Shown here: piece by piece, positions 9,254 to 18,933 of the stretch
Numbering within the stretch: the first letter of the stretch is position 1
Layout: each line of letters starts with the position of its first letter
From: Alphaproteobacteria bacterium
GTDB taxonomy: Bacteria; Pseudomonadota; Alphaproteobacteria; UBA9219
Reading direction: 5' to 3'
NCBI GenBank assembly: GCA_019233975.1
Contig: JAFALY010000003.1
Span: 23,410-87,409, forward strand
DNA: 64,000 bases
Notes under the pieces: generated by a model
What the model was told of the DNA's origin: nothing
Seen by the model: the letters and a program-made list of their open reading frames with translations, nothing else
The model's database searches: none
Translations under genes and position numbers: made by a program

Positions 9254-10288
9254 TCAAGCGTTAAGATAGACGTTGTAGATATTGACGCTCGACTCCACGC
9301 CTATTTTTGACCAGTTGGATTTCAGCCAAGCATCCGCCGCCACGCGGCCGACACTGCGCAAATGCAACAAAAAATCCATTTGAATGTTGTATTTACTGGC
9401 CGCACCCAGCGTACGGATTTCATCATCTGCCTCCACCACATGCATATTCATGCGTTTCAGGCGATGCGTTTCCGGATTTTTCAAATGATCTTCATCAATC
9501 AGCCTCTGCACAAACGAAATCGCGCGCATTTCAGCGACCAATGAGGCGTTAAACGTAATTTCGTTCAGCCGGTTCAAGATATCGGCGGCGGATTCCGGCA
9601 CGCCTCGACGCACCAGCGGGTTGATTTGCACCACCATGATATCGGGGCTTTCGCAGTTATAAATCAACGGAAACAAGGCCGGATTGCCGACATAACCGCC
9701 ATCCCAATAAGGCGCGCCCTGTATAGTCACAGCCTGAAAGGCAAAAGGCAGGCAGGCAGACGCCATCAGAACATCCACCGTCAGTTCTTTCTTCTCAAAA
9801 ATACGCGCGTGCCCGGTTTCCACATTGGTGGCGGATACAAAAAACTTGGTTGTTGTGTTGGCTTTGATTGCGTCAACGTCAATCATATCCGTAACGAGGT
9901 CACGCAACGGGTTAAGATTAAAAGGGTTTGTCTGATAGGGTGAAAACATCCGCTGCATGACATCCGTCATGGCGGTGAACGGCGAGTTGTCGATGTTCCA
10001 GTTACCCACCATCTGGTCAAACAGGCTGCGTTTCGGCAATTCAAACGAAGCAATGCCGCCGACGCCGCGCCAGTATTCTTCCAAAGCCTTTTTTGCACCC
10101 GCAGCGCCACCGTGCGTATAGCCCTGCAACATGGCCGCACCATTCATGGCACCCGCTGATGTGCCACTGATACCCTCTATCTTCAGGCGATCATCTTCTT
10201 CCAGCAAGCGGTCGAGCACGCCCCAGGTGAACGCGCCGTGCGCGCCGCCGCCCTGTAACGCCAGATTGATGGTTTTGATATCAGCCAT
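9254..10288 (-). CDS. Patatin-like phospholipase
   Basis: Patatin-family serine hydrolases cleave acyl chains from phospholipids with a Ser-Asp dyad. All key motifs are present: the oxyanion loop GGGAHGAF near the N-terminus, the nucleophile elbow GTSAG (Ser44) and the catalytic Asp in DGGYVGN (Asp196). There is no signal peptide, as usual in this family. Length is 344 aa. It is the third gene of a minus-strand run after two related genes of unknown function (gaps of 36 and 40 bp), which suggests one operon. A relic of its 3' end lies about 370 bp downstream. Substrate and whether it is secreted cannot be told from sequence. Confidence 0.92.
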   Translation of the reverse strand: MADIKTINLALQGGGAHGAFTWGVLDRLLEEDDRLKIEGISGTSAGAMNGAAMLQGYTHGGAAGAKKALEEYWRGVGGIASFELPKRSLFDQMVGNWNIDNSPFTAMTDVMQRMFSPYQTNPFNLNPLRDLVTDMIDVDAIKANTTTKFFVSATNVETGHARIFEKKELTVDVLMASACLPFAFQAVTIQGAPYWDGGYVGNPALFPLIYNCESPDIMVVQINPLVRRGVPESAADILNRLNEITFNASLVAEMRAISFVQRLIDEDHLKNPETHRLKRMNMHVVEADDEIRTLGAASKYNIQMDFLLHLRSVGRVAADAWLKSNWSKIGVESSVNIYNVYLNA

Positions 10289-10328
10289 ACCGCGAAGCTA
10301 GTATAACTTCGCGGACTTGGAAAGTGTG

Positions 10329-10991
10329 CTATGCCTTCAAGCTGGTGGTTTTCGGCTGCACCCGCCTTGCCTGTTGCATGGCCTCGGTAGCTGCATGGGC
10401 TGCCTGATCGGCTAAATACGCACTACCCGCATCCGCCACGCCAGGATCGCCTTCATTTCTGATGATGATCGTCTTGCCGTCCTTCAGCGTACCGACATCA
10501 ACGGATTCTGTAGCCCCGACCTGCCTGCCTTTTGCATCATAAGCTGTGGCCTCGCCATGCGCGGCTGTTATTGTGGAGTCAGATTCGGCAATGCCAAAAC
10601 CGGCCTTCAGAACTGCATGGCCACCTGACGGTGTCGCTGGTAACACTTTCGCCATCGCAATTTCATTGGACATTGCACCTTCTGCAGACGCAATGACCGA
10701 CTCTTCTTTCCCTTCTTTAAAGCCGCCTTTGTGCCTGATATCAAAAGTATGCCCCTGCCTGTCTTCACCGACATATTCGACGTTACCCTTGCCATCATCA
10801 AACTTATAAGCCTCCCCAGCGTGCAACTGGCCTGCTTTGACTGTACCTGCCGTCAGGCCGTTGGGGGCGTCTTTTACCTTGACGCCATCCAAATCTATAT
10901 GCAGCGCCTTTTCCATGCCATGAAGAACATCTTTATTGATACGTGTGACGCCTATCACTTCGTTTTCTAAATTTATTTGCCTCCCAGACAT
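10329..10991 (-). CDS. Unknown protein, paralogue of the upstream gene, in the patatin operon
   Basis: This is a 220-aa hydrophilic protein with no signal peptide, membrane segment or motif I recognise. A GGAGAG stands about eight bases before its ATG at 10991. The central segment (GEAYKFDDGKGNVEYVGEDR, then QGHTFDI) aligns by eye with the next gene's GEEVVYHAKNGNVYEAGKTD, then EGATFSV. The upstream leucine/aspartate positions also line up, so the two are probably diverged duplicates. The C-terminal 40 residues are alanine-rich and likely helical. It precedes patatin by 40 bp. Function unknown. Confidence 0.7.
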   Translation of the reverse strand: MSGRQINLENEVIGVTRINKDVLHGMEKALHIDLDGVKVKDAPNGLTAGTVKAGQLHAGEAYKFDDGKGNVEYVGEDRQGHTFDIRHKGGFKEGKEESVIASAEGAMSNEIAMAKVLPATPSGGHAVLKAGFGIAESDSTITAAHGEATAYDAKGRQVGATESVDVGTLKDGKTIIIRNEGDPGVADAGSAYLADQAAHAATEAMQQARRVQPKTTSLKA

Positions 10992-11027
10992 TGCAAGCTC
11001 TCCGTCAAAAGTGGTGTGCCCATTGCA

Positions 11028-11762
11028 TTACGGTAAATAGCTACCGATCAGGCCTTTGCGCAATTGCTCGCTATGGCTCGCGGCATAATCGGTCAGAATC
11101 TTATCGCCCGTGCCGCTTTGGCGTCCGCCCTGTTGTACTTTCTTACCATCAATACCTATGGCGTCGCTAACGCTGTAGGATGCGCTTTGTCCACCACCTT
11201 CGATTGTATAGCTGGCGGATTCTTGCAATGTAAGGTCACCGGCATCCATCGAGCCTTGCCCCATTGTGCGCAATGACGCGCGCGTCGTGTATTGGAATTT
11301 TTCTTGCGTAACTATCGTCTGTTTCAGACCATCACCGCTCGTCACACTAACCTTGGTATCAAGCTCAGGTACACCGTCGGCCTGTGTCTTTTCTTCCACG
11401 CTCACTGAAAATGTGGCGCCTTCATCTGTTTTGCCTGCCTCATACACATTACCATTCTTTGCATGGTAAACGACTTCCTCGCCACGCTTTAAATGTTGGC
11501 TAGCCGTGTCAAACTCCGCCTTTGAGTTTACCTCATGTACCGCAAGGCTTCCTTCATCCAGGCCAAGCTCCTGCAAATTTTGTTGGGCCACTATTTTTTG
11601 CAACTGCCCAATCTGACCTGTAGTCAGAAGATCTGTTGCATCCTTCACAACTTCGCTCAGCGGAGCCGTTTCTCCTGTTGGACTGACGACCAGTTTGACA
11701 GGCGCCGCGTCTGTGGCAGCGGCGGGCGGTGATTGTTGTGCCCGATCATCTTGCATGCCCAT
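11028..11762 (-). CDS. Unknown protein, first gene of the patatin operon
   Basis: This is a 244-aa protein with a proline/alanine-rich, probably disordered first 25 residues, a helical region (about 35-70), then a beta-rich part carrying GEEVVYHAKNGNVYEAG, followed by repeated S/T/G-rich strands. It shares the central segment with the next gene at 10329-10991. There is no signal peptide. A GGGGAA precedes the ATG at 11762; a second ATG two codons on is possible. I do not recognise a family. Position suggests that both unknown proteins work with the patatin lipase, but this is inference. Confidence 0.7.
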   Translation of the reverse strand: MGMQDDRAQQSPPAAATDAAPVKLVVSPTGETAPLSEVVKDATDLLTTGQIGQLQKIVAQQNLQELGLDEGSLAVHEVNSKAEFDTASQHLKRGEEVVYHAKNGNVYEAGKTDEGATFSVSVEEKTQADGVPELDTKVSVTSGDGLKQTIVTQEKFQYTTRASLRTMGQGSMDAGDLTLQESASYTIEGGGQSASYSVSDAIGIDGKKVQQGGRQSGTGDKILTDYAASHSEQLRKGLIGSYLP

Positions 11763-11825
11763 ATAATTTCCCCGTGCAAATCGCGTTCTGAATATTGGTT
11801 GTTTTTACCACGTACGAGCATGCAA

Positions 11826-11984
11826 TTATTTGCCCAAGATTCCGTTAATTACGCCTTCCACCCTTTGTGACTGGTTTTTTACATGCGTCAGCCAGTAAAA
11901 ACAGCTGCGCACACAAAAGAACAAAAAGAGAACAATAATAGCGTATGTTCCTATTTTGTTTTTACTTAATTGCATGGTTTTCAT
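11826..11984 (-). CDS. 52-aa single-pass membrane microprotein (hypothetical)
   Basis: The minus strand holds ATG at 11984 to TAA at 11826, encoding MKTMQLSKNKIGTYAIIVLF and on to GVINGILGK. A basic N-terminus is followed by a hydrophobic stretch (about residues 12-33) and an amphipathic tail, the usual layout of small inner-membrane proteins. The ribosome site is weak, and a second ATG three codons on is possible. It lies between the patatin operon and the MraZ boxes and is divergent from mraZ. No family recognised. Confidence 0.4.
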   Translation of the reverse strand: MKTMQLSKNKIGTYAIIVLFLFFCVRSCFYWLTHVKNQSQRVEGVINGILGK

Positions 11985-12056
11985 TTCTAAGTCGAAATAA
12001 TAGTTAATTGATTTTGTTCAATTTTCACTAAAAATTTACTGTATTTAGACTTGACC

Positions 12057-12101
12057 ACCCATGTCATCCCATGATATCCCATACATACCCAAGCAAGCCC
12101 A
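12057..12101 (-). promoter_or_regulatory. Five MraZ-type TGGGN boxes in the mraZ promoter
   Basis: Read on the minus strand, TGGGN occurs five times with exactly five bases between boxes; the CCC cores lie at 12058, 12068, 12078, 12088 and 12098. MraZ is known to bind TGGG direct repeats with this spacing and to repress its own dcw operon. A TTGACC at 12051-12056 and an AT-rich GATATC about 17 bp later could be the promoter, which the boxes would cover. The mraZ ATG is 90 bp downstream. Confidence 0.8.
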
Positions 12102-12190
12102 ATTTTAACCATAGGGGCCCGTTTGCCTCCCCTACCGACCCAATGGCATCACCGATTTAAGATCAACATACTGTTTTAATTGAGGTTTTT

Positions 12191-12670
12191 ATGCCCATTT
12201 TCCTGTCCAGTTTTGTCAACAAGATTGACAAGAAGGGGCGGGTGTCGGTGCCGGCGACTTTCAGGGCCGCTTTGGGCCCCGATGCCCAGGGTATTGTCGT
12301 GTTCCGTTCCCTGCATCATGATGCGCTGGATGGTTGTTCTATCGCGCATCTGGAATTGCTGAGCCGCAGCCTGGAACAACAGGATCTCCCTGCCGATGTT
12401 TTTGAACTCATTGAAACGACTATCTTTGGCGGATCGGTTCAATTGCCGTTTGATGGCGAAGGTCGCATCAGCCTGCCGCCACATCTAGCCTCCACCGTCG
12501 GCATTGCGGACGAAGTCGCGTTTGTGGGCCGTCGTAAAACCTTCCAACTGTGGAACCCTGCCAAACTGGCCGCGCATGACGCCGCCGCACGCACAGCCGC
12601 CCGCGCCAAGGATATATCGCTGAGCCAGATCATCGCCGCCGCCAGCAAATTCGATATCGGGGGCGTGTGA
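12191..12670 (+). CDS. mraZ: Transcriptional regulator MraZ
   Basis: MraZ is the DNA-binding regulator at the head of the division and cell-wall cluster. The 159-aa protein has the first SpoVT/AbrB-like half at about 10-60 ([13 protein letters not shown]) and the second at about 85-130 ([13 protein letters not shown]). It starts at ATG 12191 after TGAGG. Five TGGGN boxes 90 bp upstream are the expected autoregulatory site. It overlaps the rsmH frame by four bases. Confidence 0.95.
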   Translation: MPIFLSSFVNKIDKKGRVSVPATFRAALGPDAQGIVVFRSLHHDALDGCSIAHLELLSRSLEQQDLPADVFELIETTIFGGSVQLPFDGEGRISLPPHLASTVGIADEVAFVGRRKTFQLWNPAKLAAHDAAARTAARAKDISLSQIIAAASKFDIGGV

Positions 12671-13641
12671 CCATGACCAGTGTGGGCCTCCATCATATTT
12701 CTGTTTTGCTGCGCGAAGCGGTTGAAGGTTTGGCCCCGCGTCATGATGGTATCTACATCGACGGCACGTTCGGGCGCGGCGGTTACGCGCGTGCCTTGCT
12801 GGAAGCCGGTGTTGCGCACGTGTTTGGCATTGACCGCGATCCCGAAGCCGTCAGGGCGGGGGCTGCCCTGACCCGTGATTTTCCCTGCCGCTTTACGATG
12901 TTGCAGGGACCATTTGGCGTTATGGATATTCTGCTGGCCGGCACCGATGTCGCCATGGTGGATGGCGTAACACTCGACCTCGGCGTGTCATCACCGCAAC
13001 TGGATGATGCTTCGCGCGGGTTTTCGTTTATGGCAGACGGCCCGCTGGATATGCGCATGAGCCAAAGCGGTCCGACCGCTGCTGAAATCGTCAACACCAT
13101 GGATGAGCGCGAATTGGCGGATATCATCTATCTGTACGGCGAAGAACGCCATTCCCGCCGTGTGGCGCACCGTATCGTCGCTGCCCGCGCCGATGCGCCC
13201 ATCACGCGCACGACCCAACTGGCTGAGATTATCCGCGCTGCCGTGCCGCGTAGCGGTGACGGCATTGATCCCGCTACCCGCACGTTCCAGGCATTGCGTA
13301 TCCATGTGAATGACGAAATGGGCGAATTGCACCGCGGTCTGCGTGCGGCGGAGCGTTTGCTGAAACCCAAAGGCCGTCTGTCTGTTGTTTCCTTCCATTC
13401 ATTGGAAGACCGGGTCGTAAAACAGTTCATGCAGCGCCGCAGCGCGTTGAACGCCAACCCCTCGCGCCATGTTCCTGCGAATGATGATACGCCGGAGCCC
13501 AGCTTTACCTTGGTTACCCGCAAACCCGTCACGCCCGGCGATGACGAATGCGCCCGCAACCCCCGCGCCCGTTCGGCCAAATTACGCGTGGCCGAACGCA
13601 CGCATGCCCAGCCCTTTCCCGTCAAGGAGAATGCCGCATGA
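12667..13641 (+). CDS. rsmH: 16S rRNA (cytosine-1402-N4)-methyltransferase
   Basis: RsmH (MraW) methylates C1402 in the P-site of 16S rRNA using SAM. Visible motifs are [13 protein letters not shown], the glycine-rich [10 protein letters not shown] that binds SAM, and [11 protein letters not shown] near the end. The frame opens at GTG 12667, which overlaps the mraZ stop; an ATG at 12673 is an alternative. The length of about 324 aa is normal. It ends overlapping ftsL by ATGA. Confidence 0.96.
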   Translation: MTMTSVGLHHISVLLREAVEGLAPRHDGIYIDGTFGRGGYARALLEAGVAHVFGIDRDPEAVRAGAALTRDFPCRFTMLQGPFGVMDILLAGTDVAMVDGVTLDLGVSSPQLDDASRGFSFMADGPLDMRMSQSGPTAAEIVNTMDERELADIIYLYGEERHSRRVAHRIVAARADAPITRTTQLAEIIRAAVPRSGDGIDPATRTFQALRIHVNDEMGELHRGLRAAERLLKPKGRLSVVSFHSLEDRVVKQFMQRRSALNANPSRHVPANDDTPEPSFTLVTRKPVTPGDDECARNPRARSAKLRVAERTHAQPFPVKENAA

Positions 13642-14213
13642 TCCGCACGACGTCCGCCCTGCTTTGGTTCGGCCTGATTATCGCCGCCAGCGTTGGCCTA
13701 TATCGCACCAGCGATCATGTTCAGGAACTGGACCGTCACCTGCGCAGCGTCAATGCCGAAATTGACGCCGAACAGGAAAGTATCCATGTGTTAAATGCTG
13801 AATGGTCCTACCTGACCAATCCGGCGCGCATCGAAGGTCTGGCCAAACGGCATTTGGCCCTGCGCCCGTCGACTACCACACAGATTGCCTCTATCGATCA
13901 TCTGCTCGACACACTGCCTACACGCAGTGACGCCTTGGCCCATGTTGCCGTGAACAGCACACCCATCGCCAACGTCACGGCCCCGTTGCCGCCCGCCCCG
14001 CACATAACGCCGACCAAGGTTGTCGAGTTGCAACGCGAATCGGTTGAGCATGAACAGCCACAGAAAAGCTTGAAAACAGCCTCTGCCCTCAAGCTTGCGG
14101 TGGCCGACAACGCTCCCTATGGTAGCCACATGAACATGCAACGCACAGCCAGCGCAGCCCCCACACCCGACACCATCGGCGCCCTGCTTGACCGCCTGGA
14201 CAGCAATCAATGA
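13638..14213 (+). CDS. ftsL: Cell division protein FtsL-like
   Basis: Position between rsmH and ftsI and structure identify it: a short cytoplasmic N-terminus, one transmembrane helix at about residues 6-24, then a coiled-coil (residues about 28-60) with the common pattern L-N-A-E-W-x-Y-L-x-N-P-x-R. FtsL bridges FtsB/FtsQ and the FtsWI synthase in the septum. At 191 aa it is longer than most FtsL; the last ~100 residues are Pro/Thr/Ala-rich and look disordered. It starts at ATG 13638 inside the rsmH stop and ends overlapping ftsI by ATGA. Sequence conservation of FtsL is low, so the call rests partly on context. Confidence 0.88.
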   Translation: MIRTTSALLWFGLIIAASVGLYRTSDHVQELDRHLRSVNAEIDAEQESIHVLNAEWSYLTNPARIEGLAKRHLALRPSTTTQIASIDHLLDTLPTRSDALAHVAVNSTPIANVTAPLPPAPHITPTKVVELQRESVEHEQPQKSLKTASALKLAVADNAPYGSHMNMQRTASAAPTPDTIGALLDRLDSNQ

Positions 14214-16027
14214 AACCATGGCGCAAATCCAAGCGCCAGAATAACACCCGGCAACCCAATTTGCCGGGCGTGTTTGCCGCACCTGCGGCGCAATCACGTC
14301 GCCTTGCGACACCGCATGATCTGGCACTGGGTGTCGCCCGTGGACGTCTGGCCACGGCGGTTGCCCTGTTCGCGTTGGCCTTTACCATCATTTCGGGCCG
14401 CGTCGGTTTCTTGACCCTGTTTAGCGAGCCCGGCGATAGCACTTCACAGCATGCACAGATTACCGACCGCACCACAGGCCGCGTTGATATTACAGACCGC
14501 AATGGTACGGTGCTGGCGACATCGCTACCCACTATTTCACTATGCGCCGACGCGCGGAAAATTCTGGATGCGGATGAAGCCGAGCGGCAGTTGATGAAGG
14601 CGCTGCCTGAGCTTGATGAAAAACGTCTGAGCAACGACCTGCGCAACGGCAAACATTGCGCGATGATCAAACGCCACCTAACGCCCAAGCAATATTACGA
14701 GGTCAACAGTCTGGGCATCGCCGGCCTGGAGTTTCAACCGGATGAGCGCCGCATTTACCCTGCTGGCAATATCACAGCGCATGTCGTCGGTTACACGGAT
14801 ATTGATAACAACGGTCTGGCTGGCGTTGAGAAGTCGATGGACAGCCAGTTGGAAGAAGGCACCAAACCACTGGCGCTTTCCATCGACCTGCGCCTGCAAT
14901 CGATTATGCACAGCGAGTTAAGCGCCGCCGTTGACAATTTTCACGCGCTTGGCGGGGCTGGCATGATTATGGATGTCCGCACGGGTGAAGTGCTGGCGAT
15001 GGTCTCCCTACCCGACTTTGACCCGCAACGCCCCGGCACGGCGTCGGATGATGCCCGCTTCAATCGCGATACGCTGGGCGTTTATGAAATGGGCTCAACC
15101 TTCAAAATATTCAACACGGCCATGGCGCTCGACTCCGGGTTGATCCATGTCGGCGATTCATTTGATACCGCGCACCCTATTCAGGTCGGCCATCAATTCA
15201 TCAAGGATTATCACCCCGAAAACCGCTGGTTGAATGTTGCCGAAATCTTTACGCACTCATCCAATATCGGCGCCGCACATATGGCACAACGCATGGGGCC
15301 AGCACGGCAACGCGCGTTTCTGGGGCGTTTGGGATTGACTGAAAAGGCGCAGATTGAATTACCCGAAGTTGGCGCGCCGCTGGTGCCGAACGCGCGCGAC
15401 TGGGGCGAGCCCACAACCATGACCGTATCCTTTGGCCACGGTATCGCCGTCAATGCCGTGCAGGTTGTAAGCGCCGTCGCCGCGATTGTGAATGACGGGC
15501 AACCCGTACATCCCACCTTGTTGAAAAAGGATAGTGTGCCCGAAGCCAACCCGAACCCGGTCATCAGCGCGCGCACATCCAGCCTGATGCGCGGCCTGAT
15601 GCGCCTTGTCGTCACACGCGGTACCGCCAAGGCCGCCGAGGTCAATGGCTACTTGATTGGCGGCAAAACCGGCACGGCGGACAAACTTTCTTCCAACCAT
15701 AAGTATGACGAACATGCGCGCCTGTCGTCTTTCATCGGCGCCTTTCCTTTGAACGCGCCGCGCTATGTTGTTTTCGCCCTTCTGGATGACCCGAAAGGCA
15801 CGACCAAAACCTATGGCTTCGCAACCGGCGGATGGACCGCCGCGCCTGTTGTCAGCCATGTCGTATCCCAAATGGGGCCGTTGATGAATATGCCGCCGCT
15901 GGACCGCGAAATGCAGGCCGAAGCTGAAAAGCAGGTTCTGCGCCCGCTGGGCCCACAAATTGTCGACGGCATGCCGATCGAGGAAGGATCCAACTATGCA
16001 GCTGTCGAGTCTGATAGCGTCCAATGA
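14210..16027 (+). CDS. ftsI: Septal peptidoglycan transpeptidase (PBP3)
   Basis: FtsI crosslinks septal peptidoglycan together with FtsW. The 605-aa protein has a basic N-terminal tail, one transmembrane helix (about residues 45-65), the dimerisation/pedestal domain and a penicillin-binding domain with STFK (Ser296), SSN (in THSSNIGA) and KTGT (Lys486). It starts at ATG 14210 (ATGA overlap with ftsL). The murE start lies inside its 3' end. Confidence 0.97.
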   Translation: MKPWRKSKRQNNTRQPNLPGVFAAPAAQSRRLATPHDLALGVARGRLATAVALFALAFTIISGRVGFLTLFSEPGDSTSQHAQITDRTTGRVDITDRNGTVLATSLPTISLCADARKILDADEAERQLMKALPELDEKRLSNDLRNGKHCAMIKRHLTPKQYYEVNSLGIAGLEFQPDERRIYPAGNITAHVVGYTDIDNNGLAGVEKSMDSQLEEGTKPLALSIDLRLQSIMHSELSAAVDNFHALGGAGMIMDVRTGEVLAMVSLPDFDPQRPGTASDDARFNRDTLGVYEMGSTFKIFNTAMALDSGLIHVGDSFDTAHPIQVGHQFIKDYHPENRWLNVAEIFTHSSNIGAAHMAQRMGPARQRAFLGRLGLTEKAQIELPEVGAPLVPNARDWGEPTTMTVSFGHGIAVNAVQVVSAVAAIVNDGQPVHPTLLKKDSVPEANPNPVISARTSSLMRGLMRLVVTRGTAKAAEVNGYLIGGKTGTADKLSSNHKYDEHARLSSFIGAFPLNAPRYVVFALLDDPKGTTKTYGFATGGWTAAPVVSHVVSQMGPLMNMPPLDREMQAEAEKQVLRPLGPQIVDGMPIEEGSNYAAVESDSVQ

Positions 16028-17492
16028 TCTGTTTTTTCCAGCCGCTGATGCGCGTGACGCCACCATCACCGGGCTGGCGCTAGACTCGCGTAAGGTAGAA
16101 AAGGGCGATCTGTTCATCGCCGTGCCGGGCACCAAGCAGGATGGCCGCGGCTTCATTCAGGACGCTCTGACCAAAGGGGCGGCAGCCCTGCTGGTGACAG
16201 CGGACACCGTTCTGCCGCCGCAACCCGTACCCGTTATTCAGTGCCGCGATATTCGTCTTGCAACCTCCTATCTGGCAGCGGCTTTTTACGGGAAGCAGCC
16301 GAAAACCATCGCCGCCGTCACGGGCACCAGCGGCAAGACGTCAACCGCGCAATTCGTGCGCGAGATCTGGCAACAGTTGGGGCAAGCCAGCGCCAGCATC
16401 GGCACGCTGGGGTTGGTCACGGCAGCGGGTACGGATTACGGCGCCTTGACGACGCCGGATGCCATCACACTGCACGAATTGCTGCATAACTGCGCGCAAA
16501 AACACATTGACCATGTCGTACTGGAGGCCTCAAGTCACGGCCTCGAGCTACACCGCCTCGACCATGTCCATGTGCAAGCAGGTGGCTTTACCAATCTGTC
16601 ACGTGATCATCTGGATTATCATCAGACGATGGAAGCGTATTTTGCCGCAAAATCCTTGTTATTCACGCGCATCATTGCCGATGGCGGTGCGGCCATTCTG
16701 AACAGCGATAGCAATTATTATGAACCGCTGCGCGCCCATGCTGCCGCACGCAAGTTGCGTCTTATCTCGTTCGGCACAAAGTCGCAAAGCGATTTGCGCC
16801 TAATCGACGTCAAACCATACGCAGCGGGACAGCATTTGTTGCTGGAGGCGCTCGGGAAACGCTATGACCTGACCTTGCCTGTGATCGGCAGTTTTCAAGC
16901 ATGGAACGCGCTTTGCGCCCTCGGCCTTGTGTTGGGCGCGGAACCTTCCGTGCAAACTGATCAGGCAATCGCAGCATTGACCAAATTATCGGGCGTGCCG
17001 GGTCGTCTGCAGCTGGCGGGACAAACGGCCAAAGGCGGCACGGTCTTCATAGACTACGCGCACAAACCAGACGCACTGGAAAATGTCCTGCGCGTATTGC
17101 GCCCACACTTATCGGCACACCCCGGCGCAAAACTGGGTGTCGTTTTCGGCTGCGGCGGCAACCGCGATCAAGGCAAACGCCCCCTGATGGGTGGTATTGC
17201 CGCAAGATTGGCCGACTGGGTCATCATCACCGACGACAATCCGCGTCACGAAAACCCCGATCTGATTCGCGCAGCCATTCTGACCGGGGCGCATAGCGAG
17301 CCGGAAGCACAGGCAACCATAACGGAAATAGGCGACCGCGGCGCCGCCATTGAGGCCGGGATTCGGCAATGCAATGCCCATGATGTGCTGGTGATAGCCG
17401 GTAAAGGCCATGAACCCGGACAAATTGTCGGCGACAGCGTTTTACCATTTGACGATCTGGCCGTCGCACGCCAATTTCTGAGCAATGCGTAA
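15996..17492 (+). CDS. murE: UDP-MurNAc-Ala-Glu:meso-diaminopimelate ligase
   Basis: MurE adds the third stem-peptide residue in the cytoplasm. The ATP loop is VTGTSGKTSTAQF, and DNPRHENPD carries the DNPR motif that selects meso-diaminopimelate rather than lysine. KGHEPGQ is in the C-terminal domain. The start at ATG 15996 (MQLSSLIASND) has a GGAAGGA eight bases upstream and overlaps ftsI by 32 bp; a GTG at 15960 would add 12 residues with no ribosome site. Length about 498 aa. It overlaps murF by eight bases. Confidence 0.96.
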   Translation: MQLSSLIASNDLFFPAADARDATITGLALDSRKVEKGDLFIAVPGTKQDGRGFIQDALTKGAAALLVTADTVLPPQPVPVIQCRDIRLATSYLAAAFYGKQPKTIAAVTGTSGKTSTAQFVREIWQQLGQASASIGTLGLVTAAGTDYGALTTPDAITLHELLHNCAQKHIDHVVLEASSHGLELHRLDHVHVQAGGFTNLSRDHLDYHQTMEAYFAAKSLLFTRIIADGGAAILNSDSNYYEPLRAHAAARKLRLISFGTKSQSDLRLIDVKPYAAGQHLLLEALGKRYDLTLPVIGSFQAWNALCALGLVLGAEPSVQTDQAIAALTKLSGVPGRLQLAGQTAKGGTVFIDYAHKPDALENVLRVLRPHLSAHPGAKLGVVFGCGGNRDQGKRPLMGGIAARLADWVIITDDNPRHENPDLIRAAILTGAHSEPEAQATITEIGDRGAAIEAGIRQCNAHDVLVIAGKGHEPGQIVGDSVLPFDDLAVARQFLSNA

Positions 17493-18918
17493 TATGTTGA
17501 TATGGACCGCCGCCGATATTCTTGCCGCCGTACAGGGACAATCCCTGCACGAGCAAAACTGGCGCGCGACCGGCATCACCATCGATAGCCGTTCCGTGAA
17601 CAAGGGCGACCTGTTCATCGCCATCAAAGGCCCGCATCATGACGGACATGACTATGTCGCCGCCGCGTTTCAGGCGGGTGCCGCCGCCGCCATTGTGTCG
17701 CGTCAAGTTTCGCCAGTACCGGCAGCCGCGCCTGTTATTATGGTCGATGACACCGTGGCAGCCCTGCAAGCGCTGGGGCGCGCGGGTCGGGCACGCAGCA
17801 GTGCCACGATTGTGGCCGTCACCGGGTCCGTCGGCAAAACCAGTTGCAAGGAAATGCTGCGTCTGGCGTTGGGCGCCGTGGATTCCACACATGCAAGCAT
17901 CGGCAGTTACAACAATCATTGGGGCGTGCCCCTATCTTTGGCGCGCATGCCGCAGGATGTACGCTTTGGTGTGTTTGAACTGGGCATGAATCACGCGGGT
18001 GAACTTGGCCCCCTGTCACAAATGGTCAGGCCAGATGTCGCGATGATAACGACCATTGAACCTGTCCATATGGCGTTTTTTGACTCGCTGGATGGTATCG
18101 CCGACGCCAAGGCGGAAATTTTTCAAGGTCTGCCGTCAACGGGCACAGCCATTTTGAACCGCGACAATGCTTATTATGACCGCCTGCTGGCCACAGCAGA
18201 AAAGCAAGGCACCAAAAAAATCCTGAGTTTCGGCAAACATGCCAAAGCCGATGCGCAGATGATCAGCTACACACCCACGCCGGATGGCGCAATCGTATCC
18301 GCACGTATTATCGGCACGCCGGTTACCTTTACCCTATCCGTACCGGGCGAACATATCGCACAAAACGCCATTAGCGTTTTATTGACGGCGGTGGTGGCGG
18401 GTGGCGACCTGCAAGTATGTGCGGCCGCGCTGGAAGCGTACCGCCAACCCAAAGGGCGCGGCGTTATTGAAACCATCGACCTGCCCGCAGGCGGCAACTT
18501 TACCCTGATCGACGAAAGCTATAACGCTTCGCCAACCGCCGTTCGCTTTGCAGCGCGTGTTTTGGGCCAGATGGTGCCGCAAAGTGGCGGGCGCCGCATT
18601 ATGGTTTTAGGTGATATGCGTGAATTGGGGCAAAGCGGCGCGGATTATCACCGCGCTTTGGCTACCGACATAACGCAGGCAGGCATCGATGTGGTTTACT
18701 GCTGCGGCGAATTGACGCATCACCTTTACGAAGCCTTGCCCGCTGATCTGCGCGGTTCATGGGCTGAAGACAGCATGACACTGGCCCCTATTGTGTCCAG
18801 CGCCATTCAAGCGAACGATATCGTCAGTGTCAAAGGGTCGCTCAGTATGTCCATGGATACGATCGTCGACCTACTTTCCACGAACCCCGCAACGCCGACC
18901 ATGCACCAATCATATTAA
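17485..18918 (+). CDS. murF: UDP-MurNAc-tripeptide:D-Ala-D-Ala ligase
   Basis: MurF adds D-Ala-D-Ala to complete the UDP-MurNAc-pentapeptide. The ATP loop is VTGSVGKTSCKEML, the central domain has the Mur ligase histidine segment (FELGMNHAGEL), and DESYNASP is characteristic of MurF. Length is about 477 aa. Two starts are possible, ATG 17485 and ATG 17494, both overlapping or abutting the end of murE. It needs D-Ala-D-Ala, yet ddl is not in this cluster. Confidence 0.96.
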   Translation: MRNMLIWTAADILAAVQGQSLHEQNWRATGITIDSRSVNKGDLFIAIKGPHHDGHDYVAAAFQAGAAAAIVSRQVSPVPAAAPVIMVDDTVAALQALGRAGRARSSATIVAVTGSVGKTSCKEMLRLALGAVDSTHASIGSYNNHWGVPLSLARMPQDVRFGVFELGMNHAGELGPLSQMVRPDVAMITTIEPVHMAFFDSLDGIADAKAEIFQGLPSTGTAILNRDNAYYDRLLATAEKQGTKKILSFGKHAKADAQMISYTPTPDGAIVSARIIGTPVTFTLSVPGEHIAQNAISVLLTAVVAGGDLQVCAAALEAYRQPKGRGVIETIDLPAGGNFTLIDESYNASPTAVRFAARVLGQMVPQSGGRRIMVLGDMRELGQSGADYHRALATDITQAGIDVVYCCGELTHHLYEALPADLRGSWAEDSMTLAPIVSSAIQANDIVSVKGSLSMSMDTIVDLLSTNPATPTMHQSY

Positions 18919-18933
18919 GTAGGATCTCCGGTT

